Shown here piece by piece: positions 23,822 through 33,071 of a DNA stretch of 64,000 bases. The position numbers and the translations under genes were made by a program. This stretch comes from Firm-04 sp045617625. GTDB lineage: Bacteria; Bacillota; Clostridia; Oscillospirales; Ruminococcaceae. The notes under the pieces are model-generated. The model saw only the letters and a list, made by a program, of their open reading frames with translations. It searched no databases and had not been told where the DNA came from. The stretch is taken from NCBI GenBank assembly GCA_045617625.1, contig JAZLJA010000055.1, positions 1 through 64,000 of the forward strand, written 5' to 3'. Positions within the stretch are counted from its first letter, which is position 1, and every line of letters begins with the position of its first letter.

Positions 23822-24349
23822 ATGGATATGGTAAAAATCGGAACATTTTTGGGCGAACTGCGGCGCGAGCAAAATCTGACGCAGGAGCAGCTTGGCGAAA
23901 AACTTGGTGTGACAAACAAGACCGTTTCACGCTGGGAAACAGGCACTTATCTGCCGCCTGTGGAAATGCTCATGCTGATGAGTGAACTCTACGGAGTCAG
24001 CATCAACGAAATGGTATCGGGGGAGCGGCTGACGAAAGAAGCGTATGTCGAAAAAGCCGAGGAGAACCTGCAAACCGCATTGAAGCAAGCAGAGCCGTGG
24101 TTCACGGTATCGGAGCGCACAGCGTATTTTCGGAAGAAATGGAACAAAGATCATCGGTTTGACATCATCATGATGATTTTGTTCTGCGTTGTCCTCGTTT
24201 TTCTGCTTTCCGCGGAGAAATACGGCTTTTTGACGGCATTTATGCCTGCTGTGGCTGCGGTTTGGCTATACAATCAGCGTGAGGCATATGTCAGCGAACA
24301 CGTTTACTGCGATAAAAACCCGCTGCCCATTGAGGCGCAGAAGCGATGA
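23822..24349 (+). CDS. XRE-family regulator with C-terminal membrane helices
   Basis: The 175-residue product has an N-terminal helix-turn-helix (about 5-60: LRREQNLTQEQLGEKLGV, then NKTVSRWETG), typical of Xre/Cro regulators. A short charged linker is followed by two membrane helices (about 120-137 and 140-155). Such membrane-tethered XRE proteins are common in Clostridia; their signals are mostly unknown. AAGGAGG lies ten bases upstream of ATG 23822; a GTG directly before it is an alternative. It converges on folD. Confidence 0.8.
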   Translation: MDMVKIGTFLGELRREQNLTQEQLGEKLGVTNKTVSRWETGTYLPPVEMLMLMSELYGVSINEMVSGERLTKEAYVEKAEENLQTALKQAEPWFTVSERTAYFRKKWNKDHRFDIIMMILFCVVLVFLLSAEKYGFLTAFMPAVAAVWLYNQREAYVSEHVYCDKNPLPIEAQKR

Positions 24350-24391
24350 ATCCATGCTGCCTGCATGACGAAAAACGGAATATAAAATAAG

Positions 24392-24420
24392 AAGCGGACG
24401 GCTGAAAAAGCCGTCCGCTT
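24392..24420. terminator. Bidirectional terminator between the XRE gene and folD
   Basis: A perfect 12-bp stem (AAGCGGACGGCT with its complement) with a five-base loop lies between the converging genes. The T run is short on the plus side and better on the minus side. Confidence 0.75.
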
Positions 24421-24458
24421 TGTCTGTTCATCGGATTGCCGCTTCGTCGCGGAAATGT

Positions 24459-25307
24459 TTATTTCCACTGCATTTTTGCAGCGGTCAGCGTGTTGCGCAT
24501 CAAAATCGCACGGGTCATAGGTCCGACACCGCCGGGCACAGGTGTGATTGCCGATGCCTTTGCTGCCACTTCGTCATAGCACACATCACCGACCAGCTTG
24601 CCGTTTGCATCGCGGTTCATGCCCACGTCGATGACCACTGCGCCCTCTTTGACCATATCCGCGGTGACAAAGCCTGCCTTGCCCACTGCCGCCACGAGAA
24701 TATCTGCCTGACGGGTCTGTTCCGCAAGATCTTTGGTGCGGGAATGGCAGATCGTGACTGTGCCGTTGCGGTGCAGCAGCAGCATTGCCATCGGCTTGCC
24801 CACGATATTGCTTCTGCCGATCACCACACAGTGCTTGCCGCTGATGTCCACATCCGTCGAATCAAGCATTTCGATGACGCCTGCGGGTGTGCAGGGCAAA
24901 AACGAATAGTCACCGATCATGATTCTGCCGACGTTTTCCGGATGGAACGCATCGACGTCTTTTGCGGGCGAGATGGCATGAAGAATGGTCTGCTCACAGA
25001 TCTGCTTGGGGAGCGGAAGCTGCACCAGAATGCCGTTGACGTTTTTATCGGCATTGAGTTTTTCCACCAGTTCGAGCAGTTCCGCCTCAGTGGTTTCTTC
25101 GGGCAGTGCGTATTCATAGGACTGGAATCCGACTTCTGCGCAGTCCTTTTCCTTGTTGCTGACGTAAACGCGTGATGCAGGGTTGTTTCCGACCAGTACG
25201 ACTGCAAGCCCGGGATTTGCTCCCTTTGCTTTCAGTGCCTCGACTTCTGCGCGAACCTCTGCCTTGACCTTTGCTGCAATTTCCTTGCCGTTGATGATCG
25301 TTGCCAT
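24459..25307 (-). CDS. folD: Methylenetetrahydrofolate dehydrogenase/cyclohydrolase FolD
   Basis: FolD converts 5,10-methylene-THF through methenyl-THF to 10-formyl-THF with NADP, supplying one-carbon units. The 282-residue product is full length. It has the catalytic Tyr/Lys stretch YVSNKEKDC, QLPLP, KDVDAFHPENVG, the Rossmann motif VVIGRSNIVGKPMA and PVPGGVGPMT near the end. Its ATG overlaps the lgt stop by one base (TAATG) and GGAGG lies upstream, so it is translationally coupled as the last gene of the M16-lgt-folD operon. Confidence 0.96.
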   Translation of the reverse strand: MATIINGKEIAAKVKAEVRAEVEALKAKGANPGLAVVLVGNNPASRVYVSNKEKDCAEVGFQSYEYALPEETTEAELLELVEKLNADKNVNGILVQLPLPKQICEQTILHAISPAKDVDAFHPENVGRIMIGDYSFLPCTPAGVIEMLDSTDVDISGKHCVVIGRSNIVGKPMAMLLLHRNGTVTICHSRTKDLAEQTRQADILVAAVGKAGFVTADMVKEGAVVIDVGMNRDANGKLVGDVCYDEVAAKASAITPVPGGVGPMTRAILMRNTLTAAKMQWK

Positions 25308-26479
25308 TATGATTTGTCCTCCTTGTTTTCCTCTGCGGGTGTGGATGTATGTTCTTCCGCTTCTGCGGGTGTTTCCGATGTTTTGCCGTTCAGCACATCG
25401 TTTGCGATCTCCTCCACGGTGTCTGCGATGCTTTCTTCCACCGCTTCTGCCTGTTCTGCGGTTTCCTCTTTTGCATCATCCATCAGGATGGGCGAAGGGG
25501 AATCCTCTGCGGTATCTTTTTTGGCTTTTTTGTCAGCCAGTTTCTGCTGATAGGCTTCTTCTCTTGCATCTGCCTCTGCAAGCAGGGCTTTCGATTCTTC
25601 CGAGTTGCAGTAAAGCACATAATCCGTGCCCATGCGCTTGGTGCGGCTGAATCCGATGATGAGCAGGATCAGACCTGCCACGACAGAGATCAGTGCGACC
25701 ATTTGCGATACGCGCACCGTGCCGAAATAGAGGCTGTCCGTGCGGAGCCCCTCGATGAAGAATCTGCCTGCGCCGTACCATACGACATACATCAGGAAGA
25801 TCTGACCATCGAATTTGCGCCATTTCTTCGAGATGATGTGCAGCAGGATGAATCCGAGCAAACACCACATGGATTCATAGAAAAAGCAGGGGTGAACGGG
25901 CTGCGAGGGATCCACGGAGCCATCCGTGAATTTGTTTGTGATATAGGCTTGGATCCTGCCGCTGGACATACCGAACAAGCCGTTGGTGTTGCGGCCGAAC
26001 GCCTCATGATTGAAAAAGTTGCCCCAGCGTCCGATGCACTGCCCGATGAGAAAACCGAGCGATGCCACATCGAACATAGGCATCAGCCGCACCTTGCGGC
26101 ATTTGCAGACGATCGAGCCGATGAGCAGTGCGCCGATGACGCCGCCGTAAATGGCAAGGCCGCCGCCGCGAATGTTGATGATGTCTTTCCAGTTTCCCGC
26201 GTATTCATCCCAGTGAAATGCGACGTAATAGGTGCGTGCGCCGACGATGCCGCCGATGACACCGCCGATGACGCCGTCGATGGCGCGGTCACTGTCGATG
26301 CCGAAACTGCGCATGCGGGAGAAACAGTAAAACATGGCAAGCAGCATTCCCACGGTGATCAGGATGCCATACCATGTGATGCCGACACCGCCGATGGTGA
26401 AAGCGGTGCTTTTCACGGTGAGATCAATGCCGAGATGCGGGAAAACAAGCTGGTCAGTGCTGAGTGATCCGAGATCCAT
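25307..26479 (-). CDS. lgt: Prolipoprotein diacylglyceryl transferase with long acidic C-terminal tail
   Basis: Lgt moves diacylglycerol from phosphatidylglycerol to the Cys of prolipoproteins in the membrane. The 390-residue product has about seven membrane helices, the Lgt signature GRWGNFFNHEAFG, HPCFFYESMW and RFFIEGLRTDSL. Family members are usually about 260-300 residues; here about 110 hydrophilic residues are added, rich in Glu, Ala and Lys, probably cytoplasmic and disordered. AAAGGA eight bases before ATG 26479 decides the start; earlier in-frame ATGs would overlap the M16 gene or lack a ribosome site. It serves the several lipoproteins in this region. Confidence 0.93.
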   Translation of the reverse strand: MDLGSLSTDQLVFPHLGIDLTVKSTAFTIGGVGITWYGILITVGMLLAMFYCFSRMRSFGIDSDRAIDGVIGGVIGGIVGARTYYVAFHWDEYAGNWKDIINIRGGGLAIYGGVIGALLIGSIVCKCRKVRLMPMFDVASLGFLIGQCIGRWGNFFNHEAFGRNTNGLFGMSSGRIQAYITNKFTDGSVDPSQPVHPCFFYESMWCLLGFILLHIISKKWRKFDGQIFLMYVVWYGAGRFFIEGLRTDSLYFGTVRVSQMVALISVVAGLILLIIGFSRTKRMGTDYVLYCNSEESKALLAEADAREEAYQQKLADKKAKKDTAEDSPSPILMDDAKEETAEQAEAVEESIADTVEEIANDVLNGKTSETPAEAEEHTSTPAEENKEDKS

Positions 26480-26480
26480 G

Positions 26481-27785
26481 TCAATCATCCTTTCCTGATT
26501 CTGATTCGGGTTCCACCACCGAGAGGCAGGCGCGGTCGGCACGGAAACGGGTGCGCAGACATTCCTGTGCATCGGCAAGTGTCAGCGTGGAGAGGATTTC
26601 GCCGCGTGAAAAAGGCGAGATCCTGCCCGTCATGAAGGTATCGACCAGCGTGGAGACAGCCCCTTCGGGGTTATTGTTTTCGGTGATCGCCTCTGCGTAG
26701 GCGGAGCGTTTCAGGGTTTCAAACAGTTCTGCATCCAGACCGTCGGTCAGGGCACGGTCGATCTCGGCATTCAGTGCGTCAAGCACTGCCTGCGGCTGAT
26801 CGGATTCGCCGCCTGCGAACAGGCAGAAATAGCCGTCACCCGAGAGATAATCGGTGGAGAATGTGTCGTTGATGAGCCCCTCTGCGGTGAGTTTCTGATA
26901 AAGCGGCGATGCAGAACCGACCAGTACATTCAGTGTCAGCATGGAAAGCATCATTGCACGCAGTTCCTCGATGCCCTCTGCGGGGCTGCTCTTGAAGCCG
27001 ATGAGGAACATGGTCTTGCCGACTGCCATTTTGCGCGAAGCGTAGGGCTTGACGATGGTTTCCGGTTCAGGGAGAAATGCCGATTCCAGCCCCTGATTCT
27101 CGACAGGGATGAGCAGTTTGTCAGCGATGGCAAGCACCTGTTCTTTTGTGATGTTGCCCGTGCAGCACAGCACCATGTTGTGCAGATTATAGAATGTGTG
27201 GTAGCAGGCATAGAGCAGTTCGGGGGTGATCTGTGCGATGCTCTCGACAGAGCCGCCCACATCGACTTTGATGGGGTGGTTGTGATACATGATGTTCAGC
27301 AGCTGATAGAACAGGCGGTCGCCGGGGTCATCGAGATACATTTTGAGTTCCTGCGCGATGATGCCCTGTTCTTTGGCGACAGTTGCATCGGTAAAATAAG
27401 GCTTTTGCACGAAATCAAGGAGGATTTCGAGTGCCTTGTCAAAATTCTGCGAGCAGGAGAACAGATATACGGTGCGGTCAAACGAGGTGTAGGCGTTTGC
27501 ATTCGCACCGATCTTGTTGAACAGCGTAAAGGTATCGGTGTCCTCATTTTCAAACAGCTTGTGTTCGAGAAAATGTGCGATGCCTGCGGGTACTTCGGTG
27601 AAGGTCGGGTCAGCCGCTTTGCGGAACCGCGTGTTGATGGAGCCGTATTTGGTGCCGAACTGTGCGTGTGCGGTGGAAAATCCTTTTTGTTCCATCACGC
27701 GGATCTCAAGCCCGCTCGGGTGGTGAATGCAGTGGCAGACATCGCCTGTGCGGGAATCGGTAAAGACGGTGGTTTCGTAATTCAT
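26481..27785 (-). CDS. M16 family zinc peptidase, active subunit (YmfH-like)
   Basis: The 434-residue product carries the inverted zinc motif HFLEH (H71, E74, H75) and the distal zinc ligand E146 (QELKMY), so it should be catalytic. Two M16 half-domains are recognisable. With the upstream protein it forms the YmfF/YmfH (AlbE/AlbF) kind of pair in which one partner has the metal site. Substrates are usually short peptides; the particular one is unknown. Its ATG overlaps the stop of the upstream partner (ATGA), and lgt starts two bases after its end. Confidence 0.9.
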   Translation of the reverse strand: MNYETTVFTDSRTGDVCHCIHHPSGLEIRVMEQKGFSTAHAQFGTKYGSINTRFRKAADPTFTEVPAGIAHFLEHKLFENEDTDTFTLFNKIGANANAYTSFDRTVYLFSCSQNFDKALEILLDFVQKPYFTDATVAKEQGIIAQELKMYLDDPGDRLFYQLLNIMYHNHPIKVDVGGSVESIAQITPELLYACYHTFYNLHNMVLCCTGNITKEQVLAIADKLLIPVENQGLESAFLPEPETIVKPYASRKMAVGKTMFLIGFKSSPAEGIEELRAMMLSMLTLNVLVGSASPLYQKLTAEGLINDTFSTDYLSGDGYFCLFAGGESDQPQAVLDALNAEIDRALTDGLDAELFETLKRSAYAEAITENNNPEGAVSTLVDTFMTGRISPFSRGEILSTLTLADAQECLRTRFRADRACLSVVEPESESGKDD

Positions 27786-29077
27786 TCCGCAATGTCCTCC
27801 TCATCGTCGTTCAGGGTTGCACGGAGAATATACACGGTGTCGAGGGAAAGCTTCTTTGCCGCCTCGATGACCTGTTCGCGTGTGACGTTCCGCAGTGCTT
27901 CGAGGGATTCCTCCATGGTGATATTTCTGTTTGTTTCTTTCTGGCTGAACACCCATGTTGCCAGACCGCTGGGCGCGTCGGCTGCTGTGGCATAGGCGTG
28001 TGACTGGAACAGGATCGCTTCGTTCATGTGGTCGTCGGTGAATTCGCCGCGTGTGAGCATTGCCACTTGTTCGAGGATGGCGGCTTTTGCCTCCTCAAGC
28101 TTATCGGTGCGCACGCCGCAGTCGATGGTCAGTGCGTGTTTGCTGCGCTGATAGCGGCTTGCGCAGTAATAGCAGAGACTCAGCTTTTCGCGCACGTTTG
28201 CAAACAGCAGCGAGCCTGTTGTGCCGCCAAGAATCAGATTGAGCATCCGCATGGCATCGTGGTCGGCGTCGGCAGATTTCATCACCAGCACCATTTTGCA
28301 CTGGCTGACGGGCATCGGTTCTTCATGAAGCTCGGATGCAGGCTTGCAGGGGCTCGGGTTTTCAAACACGATCGGCAGGGGATTGCGGTTTGAGAGTGCC
28401 GCAAACGCCTCAGAAAGCCGCTGACGGAGCATCGGTTTTTTCTCAGGGGTGATGGCGACGATCTCGATTTGTGCGGTTTCGAGCATCTCTTTCCATGCCT
28501 CATATGCAGACTGCGGCGTGATCTGTTCGGCACTTTCGCGGGTGCCGTAGGGCGGACAGGCAGCAGGCTCGCCTGCGAAGGCAAATTCCGCGCCTTTTTG
28601 CAGGGCGTAGCTGCGTTTCTGGTTGATCTCGCAGTCAATGGTGTCCAGCAGGTTTTGCTTTGCAAATTTGAACGATGCCTTATCGAAAGCGCCGTCCTTG
28701 ACATTGGGACGCAGCAGGCAGCCGAGCGTCAGGTCCAGAACTTTGTCGGTGATGGATTGCCCATCGAGGGAAAAGCGGTCGTCGAGCCAGACCGTGGAGA
28801 TGGTCAGCGATTGTACATCCCCCACATTGCTGCGCACGCTGCTGATGCTGGTGCCGTAGAGATACTGTTTGCGCAGGGAAAGTGACGCAAGGGTTGGATA
28901 ATCGGCATTGCTGTCAGTCAAAAGGTCGATGACAAGGGAACGGACGGCTGCTTTTTCGGGGCAGCGCGTCAGATACAGGCGAATATAGAGCGCACAGGCG
29001 GTCTTGAATTTCGCATCCTGAATTTCGGTGAAGCGAATGCCGCTGCCGAGGGACACGGACGGATTCCATGTGGGCAT
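27782..29077 (-). CDS. M16 family peptidase-like protein, non-catalytic subunit (YmfF-like)
   Basis: The 431-residue product has the M16 fold (for example LNLILGGTTGSLLFANVREKLSL, shown here as LGGTTGSLLF and VREKLSLCYY, common to the family) but no HxxEH motif in its N-terminal half, as in YmfF/AlbE. It should pair with the following active subunit. The start at 29077 is set by GGAGGT about ten bases upstream; a longer frame on the same strand has no ribosome site and runs through the promoter region. It is the first gene of the M16-M16-lgt-folD operon and is divergent from the c-di-GMP gene. Confidence 0.85.
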   Translation of the reverse strand: MPTWNPSVSLGSGIRFTEIQDAKFKTACALYIRLYLTRCPEKAAVRSLVIDLLTDSNADYPTLASLSLRKQYLYGTSISSVRSNVGDVQSLTISTVWLDDRFSLDGQSITDKVLDLTLGCLLRPNVKDGAFDKASFKFAKQNLLDTIDCEINQKRSYALQKGAEFAFAGEPAACPPYGTRESAEQITPQSAYEAWKEMLETAQIEIVAITPEKKPMLRQRLSEAFAALSNRNPLPIVFENPSPCKPASELHEEPMPVSQCKMVLVMKSADADHDAMRMLNLILGGTTGSLLFANVREKLSLCYYCASRYQRSKHALTIDCGVRTDKLEEAKAAILEQVAMLTRGEFTDDHMNEAILFQSHAYATAADAPSGLATWVFSQKETNRNITMEESLEALRNVTREQVIEAAKKLSLDTVYILRATLNDDEEDIAE

Positions 29078-29279
29078 ATTGCTGATACCTCCGTTTGATG
29101 GTTTTGGTGAACGCAGTGTTTGCTCTCCGTTCACACGGATAGAATCATTATACCACAGAATGCAGAAAAAAGCGATACCTTTTCTATATTTTTCGCAAAA
29201 TTTCACACTGGAGATAATATCTATACAAATTTCACGAAAATGACATTGCAATTTAGTATAAAAAAACATTTTCACACTC

Positions 29280-29308
29280 TTGACAAGACAACTTTCGTGT
29301 GATAAAAT
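29280..29308 (+). promoter_or_regulatory. Promoter of the LacI-GGDEF-EAL-beta-helix gene
   Basis: TTGACA at 29280-29285 and TAAAAT at 29303-29308 are spaced by 17 bases, about 40 bases before the start. Confidence 0.75.
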
Positions 29309-29348
29309 GGTAGTATCAGCATACTATACTTGTAAAGGGGGGACTCCC

Positions 29349-32300
29349 ATGCTATTCGGACGTACGGTTTTTGCGCTCTGCACCGCACATATGCACAATC
29401 CTGAAATATTGGACAGCATCCTCGCATTCCGCAGAGAAGCAAGAGCCAGAGGCTATTACGTCATGGTTTTCAATTCCGATATGGACGCATCAGATGCGAA
29501 TTCAGCTGATGTCAACAGCTATAGTGTCTATGACCTGCTCCCCTATACACAGGTGGATGCAGTTGTTGTGATGGCGGAAACGATTCAGAATCAGGTCGTG
29601 GTGGATGCCATCTGCGAATCGGCGGCGGCAGCTAAGGTCCCTGTCCTTTCGTATGACGGTATTCTGCGGAATTATCCCTCGGTGTACTGCTATCCGAGTC
29701 AGGCGTTTTCGCGCCTGCTTGATCATGTTCTCACGGTTCATAACTGCTGCAAAATTGATCTGCTCACGGGCGTGCGCGGCAATTATGGTTCAGAGTGCAT
29801 TGTGTCCGCTTATCAGGATGCCCTTCAGAAGCACGGTCTGACCTATGATCCTGCGCGTGTGGAATACGGCGATTATCAGGAAGGCGCCGCGGCGTTTGCC
29901 GTCGAACGGCTGCTGGCACTGGATACGCCTGAGGCGATCATCTGTGCGAATGACACAATGGCGATCGCCTGCTGCTCTGTGCTGAAACGGCATGGTCTGC
30001 GGGTGCCCGAAGATGTCATCGTCACGGGGCTTGACGGCATCGTGCGTGAGCGTTACCATACACCGCGTCTTACCACCTGTAAGCGCGACCTCGAAAATAT
30101 GAGCATCGCCTTTTTTGATATGGCGGAAATGGTGCTTGCGGGCGAGGTCATCGACCACGAATGTGAGATCCCTGCTGTTCTGCAAGCTTCCGAATCCTGC
30201 GGATGTGCGGTCATGGCACAGCAGGATGCGAATGAGATCGTTTCCATGCTGCACAATCAGATCCAGACTGCCGCAAGACAGGAATCTGATGCATCACGAA
30301 TTTTCGGCACTTTGCTGCGGCGTGAAAAAACCACGGTCATTGATTATCTCGATGTGCTTGCCGACCGTCTGCCCGAGCGCGGCTATCTCTGTCTGCGCGA
30401 TTGCCTTGCTGCCGATTCCGCAGAGGGCATTCTGCATTCGTTTGCCGACAGCTCTGAGCTGATGAGCACTGTCACCGTGCAGAAAAGCGAGAAACGCTAT
30501 GCGCTTTTGCCGCGCGGTTCCCTGATTCCCGATCTGGAAAGCGTCGTCAAAAGTGACAGAACGCTCTATGTCTCATCCATTTATTTCCAGCAGGATATTT
30601 ACGGATATTATGCATATTACGGTGGCAGAATCGTTACGGAAGCGATGAAATGGCCGAAGTTTTTACATACGGCGGGCAATGCCATCGGTGCAAGCCTCAA
30701 CATGGCAAGAGTCGCGCTGATGAATGAACGTCTGCTCTCAGCCAGAATCCGCGATTCTCTCACGGGAATGCTGAACCTCAACGGCACCATGCGCTCTCTT
30801 GCAGAACGGGTGGAAGCCTGCGGCGATACCCCCACGCGCATTGTCATGGTGGTCATCGGGCTGAAGAATCTGCGGCAGATCAACAGCATTTTCGGACATC
30901 TGGAGGGCGATCAGGCACTGCTCGGTCTCTCGGGTGCCATCATCGACTGCATTGACAGCGATGCGGTTTCAGGGCGTGTGGGCGGCGATGAATTCCTCGT
31001 CACGTTCTTCTCGGGCGTTGGCGATGCGGATTCCTCGGATGCCATGATCACCGTGCTGATGAACCGTCTGCACAGCTATAATCAGGTGTCAGGCAAAAAT
31101 TACAGCCTCGATATCGCAATCGGAAAGGTCGCGGCAAGGGTGACACCGTCGCTTTCACTCGACGGCATGCTCAACGAAGCCATGAACCTCAAGGATAAAA
31201 AACGCCGCAGCGATGCGTCGGGCGGCGACGGACAGCACAATGCGACGCTTCAGGATCCTGTGGCTGCACAGGTGGAGGAAGTGCTCAACCGCAATCTGCT
31301 GACTTATCATTTCCAGCCGATCGTCAGCGGCAGAACAGGGCAGATCTATGCTTACGAAGCCCTGATGCGTACCACGGGCGGATATAAGATCTCGCCGCTC
31401 AATGTGTTGCAATATGCCACGATGATGGGCCGCCTTTACGAAGTGGAATGGCTGACCTATTGCAACGTACTGCGCATCGTCCGCGAGAACGAAACGCAGT
31501 TCCGCGGAAAAAAGGTGTTCATCAACAGCATTCCCGGGCATTTCATCACCGATGCGGATTTTAACCGCCTGCTTGACCTTTACAGCGATCTGCTCCCCAT
31601 GCTTGTGGTGGAGTTCACCGAGCAGGCAGAAGCGGACGGCGATGAACTCAAACAGATGCAGAACCGCTGCAGCGACAATAATATGGAGATCGCCGTTGAT
31701 GATTACGGCACGGGCTATTCCAACATCTCGAATCTGCTGCGGTATTCGCCGAACTATGTGAAGATCGATCGCACCCTGATTTCCAATATCCACGAGGAAC
31801 CCAAAAAACAGCATTTCGTGACGAACATCATCGAATTTGCACACGCCAACGGCTTTCAGGCGTTGGCAGAGGGTGTGGAGACCATCGAGGAAATGCGGGC
31901 GGTCATTCGTTTCGGCATTGACCTGATTCAGGGCAACTATACCGCACAGCCCGCAGCAGCCCCGCTGGAACAGATCTCCGAGGGAACACTCGCCATCATC
32001 AACAAGGTGAGTCAGGAAGCGGCAAAACAGTTTGTCCGCAAAACCTATATGCCGAACAATCGGCAGGCGGTGCGGCTTTCCAAACTCAGTGCCGCAAATT
32101 ACACTGATATTTTCATCGCACAGCCTTATGTCGAGCTGACCGGCGATTTTAATGTCACGGCGGGCTTGACGATTAGGTTCAAGGAGGGCACCACCTCACA
32201 TCTCGTGCTGCATGATGCTCACCTTTGTTCCACAAACTCCGCACCGTGTATCGTGCTGGGAAAAAACACCAATGTCACACTTGAGATCCGCGGCGACAAC

Positions 32301-33071
32301 CGTCTGGATCATGGCGGCATTTTTGTTCCCGACAGCGCAAGCCTGCATCTGACAGGACGCGGCAACCTGACCATCAGCGTCAACGATGCCCGCAGCAGTG
32401 CCATCGGCAGCGATATCGACAGCACGTTCGGCGACATCAATGTTGACCTTGCGGGCTGCCTGCAAATCAACACCAACGGCGAACAGTGTATCGGCATTGG
32501 CGGCGGCTCGGGTCACGGGCAGAAACTCGCGGTCTGCGGCACGAAGGTCTTTTTCCAGACAAGCGGCGTCGAAAGCATCAGTTTGGGCGCGGCAATGGGT
32601 GAGTGCGATATCACTCTGGTCGGCTGCATGGTGAATCTGGAAAGCAGATTCGCACGCGGCGTCGGCATCGGCATCGAAACGGGCACACCGACCATCACGC
32701 TCAACACTGCAAGTGTGGAGATGAATGGTTCGGGCAAGACCGTGGCGGTCGTGGGTTCGCTGAACGGCGGCGGCAATGTGGTGATGAAGGATTCGAGCGT
32801 GCGTGCAGCATTCAATGCGCAGGATCTTGTGGTCGTGGGTTCCCGCGACGGCGCACCGAAAATCAAGATCAAAAACAGTGAGCTGGATATCAAGAGCGAA
32901 GGCAGAAATGTCGTGGATATCGGCAGCGAAACTGAGGATGCGGAAATCACTGTGGCGGATACGAGCATCATGGTCAATGCGCAGAGCGCGAAAATGATGC
33001 ATCTTGCCGCTGCTGAGGATAAGAAAATTTGCACTGGTCTTACAGAAATCATACGGGTGAACGAAGAATGA
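29349..33071 (+). CDS. LacI-type sensor, GGDEF, EAL and beta-helix fusion protein (c-di-GMP turnover)
   Basis: This 1240-residue protein has no signal peptide or membrane helix, so it should be cytoplasmic. Residues about 5-290 look like a LacI/GalR periplasmic-binding domain without the DNA-binding head. A spacer domain follows (about 295-470). The GGDEF domain (about 475-620) has intact GGDEF at 545-549 but no RxxD inhibitory site. The EAL domain (about 640-890) has EAL at 670-672, EFTE, DDYGTG at 784-789, KID from K805 and AEGVET at 840-845, so it should hydrolyse c-di-GMP. Residues about 915-1235 are short repeating strands with GIG and GSxxG turns, a predicted right-handed beta-helix. 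LacI-GGDEF proteins are known in Clostridia; the EAL plus beta-helix addition is unfamiliar to me. It is coupled to plsY by an ATGA overlap. AAAGGGGGG precedes the start. Confidence 0.88.
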   Translation: MLFGRTVFALCTAHMHNPEILDSILAFRREARARGYYVMVFNSDMDASDANSADVNSYSVYDLLPYTQVDAVVVMAETIQNQVVVDAICESAAAAKVPVLSYDGILRNYPSVYCYPSQAFSRLLDHVLTVHNCCKIDLLTGVRGNYGSECIVSAYQDALQKHGLTYDPARVEYGDYQEGAAAFAVERLLALDTPEAIICANDTMAIACCSVLKRHGLRVPEDVIVTGLDGIVRERYHTPRLTTCKRDLENMSIAFFDMAEMVLAGEVIDHECEIPAVLQASESCGCAVMAQQDANEIVSMLHNQIQTAARQESDASRIFGTLLRREKTTVIDYLDVLADRLPERGYLCLRDCLAADSAEGILHSFADSSELMSTVTVQKSEKRYALLPRGSLIPDLESVVKSDRTLYVSSIYFQQDIYGYYAYYGGRIVTEAMKWPKFLHTAGNAIGASLNMARVALMNERLLSARIRDSLTGMLNLNGTMRSLAERVEACGDTPTRIVMVVIGLKNLRQINSIFGHLEGDQALLGLSGAIIDCIDSDAVSGRVGGDEFLVTFFSGVGDADSSDAMITVLMNRLHSYNQVSGKNYSLDIAIGKVAARVTPSLSLDGMLNEAMNLKDKKRRSDASGGDGQHNATLQDPVAAQVEEVLNRNLLTYHFQPIVSGRTGQIYAYEALMRTTGGYKISPLNVLQYATMMGRLYEVEWLTYCNVLRIVRENETQFRGKKVFINSIPGHFITDADFNRLLDLYSDLLPMLVVEFTEQAEADGDELKQMQNRCSDNNMEIAVDDYGTGYSNISNLLRYSPNYVKIDRTLISNIHEEPKKQHFVTNIIEFAHANGFQALAEGVETIEEMRAVIRFGIDLIQGNYTAQPAAAPLEQISEGTLAIINKVSQEAAKQFVRKTYMPNNRQAVRLSKLSAANYTDIFIAQPYVELTGDFNVTAGLTIRFKEGTTSHLVLHDAHLCSTNSAPCIVLGKNTNVTLEIRGDNRLDHGGIFVPDSASLHLTGRGNLTISVNDARSSAIGSDIDSTFGDINVDLAGCLQINTNGEQCIGIGGGSGHGQKLAVCGTKVFFQTSGVESISLGAAMGECDITLVGCMVNLESRFARGVGIGIETGTPTITLNTASVEMNGSGKTVAVVGSLNGGGNVVMKDSSVRAAFNAQDLVVVGSRDGAPKIKIKNSELDIKSEGRNVVDIGSETEDAEITVADTSIMVNAQSAKMMHLAAAEDKKICTGLTEIIRVNEE

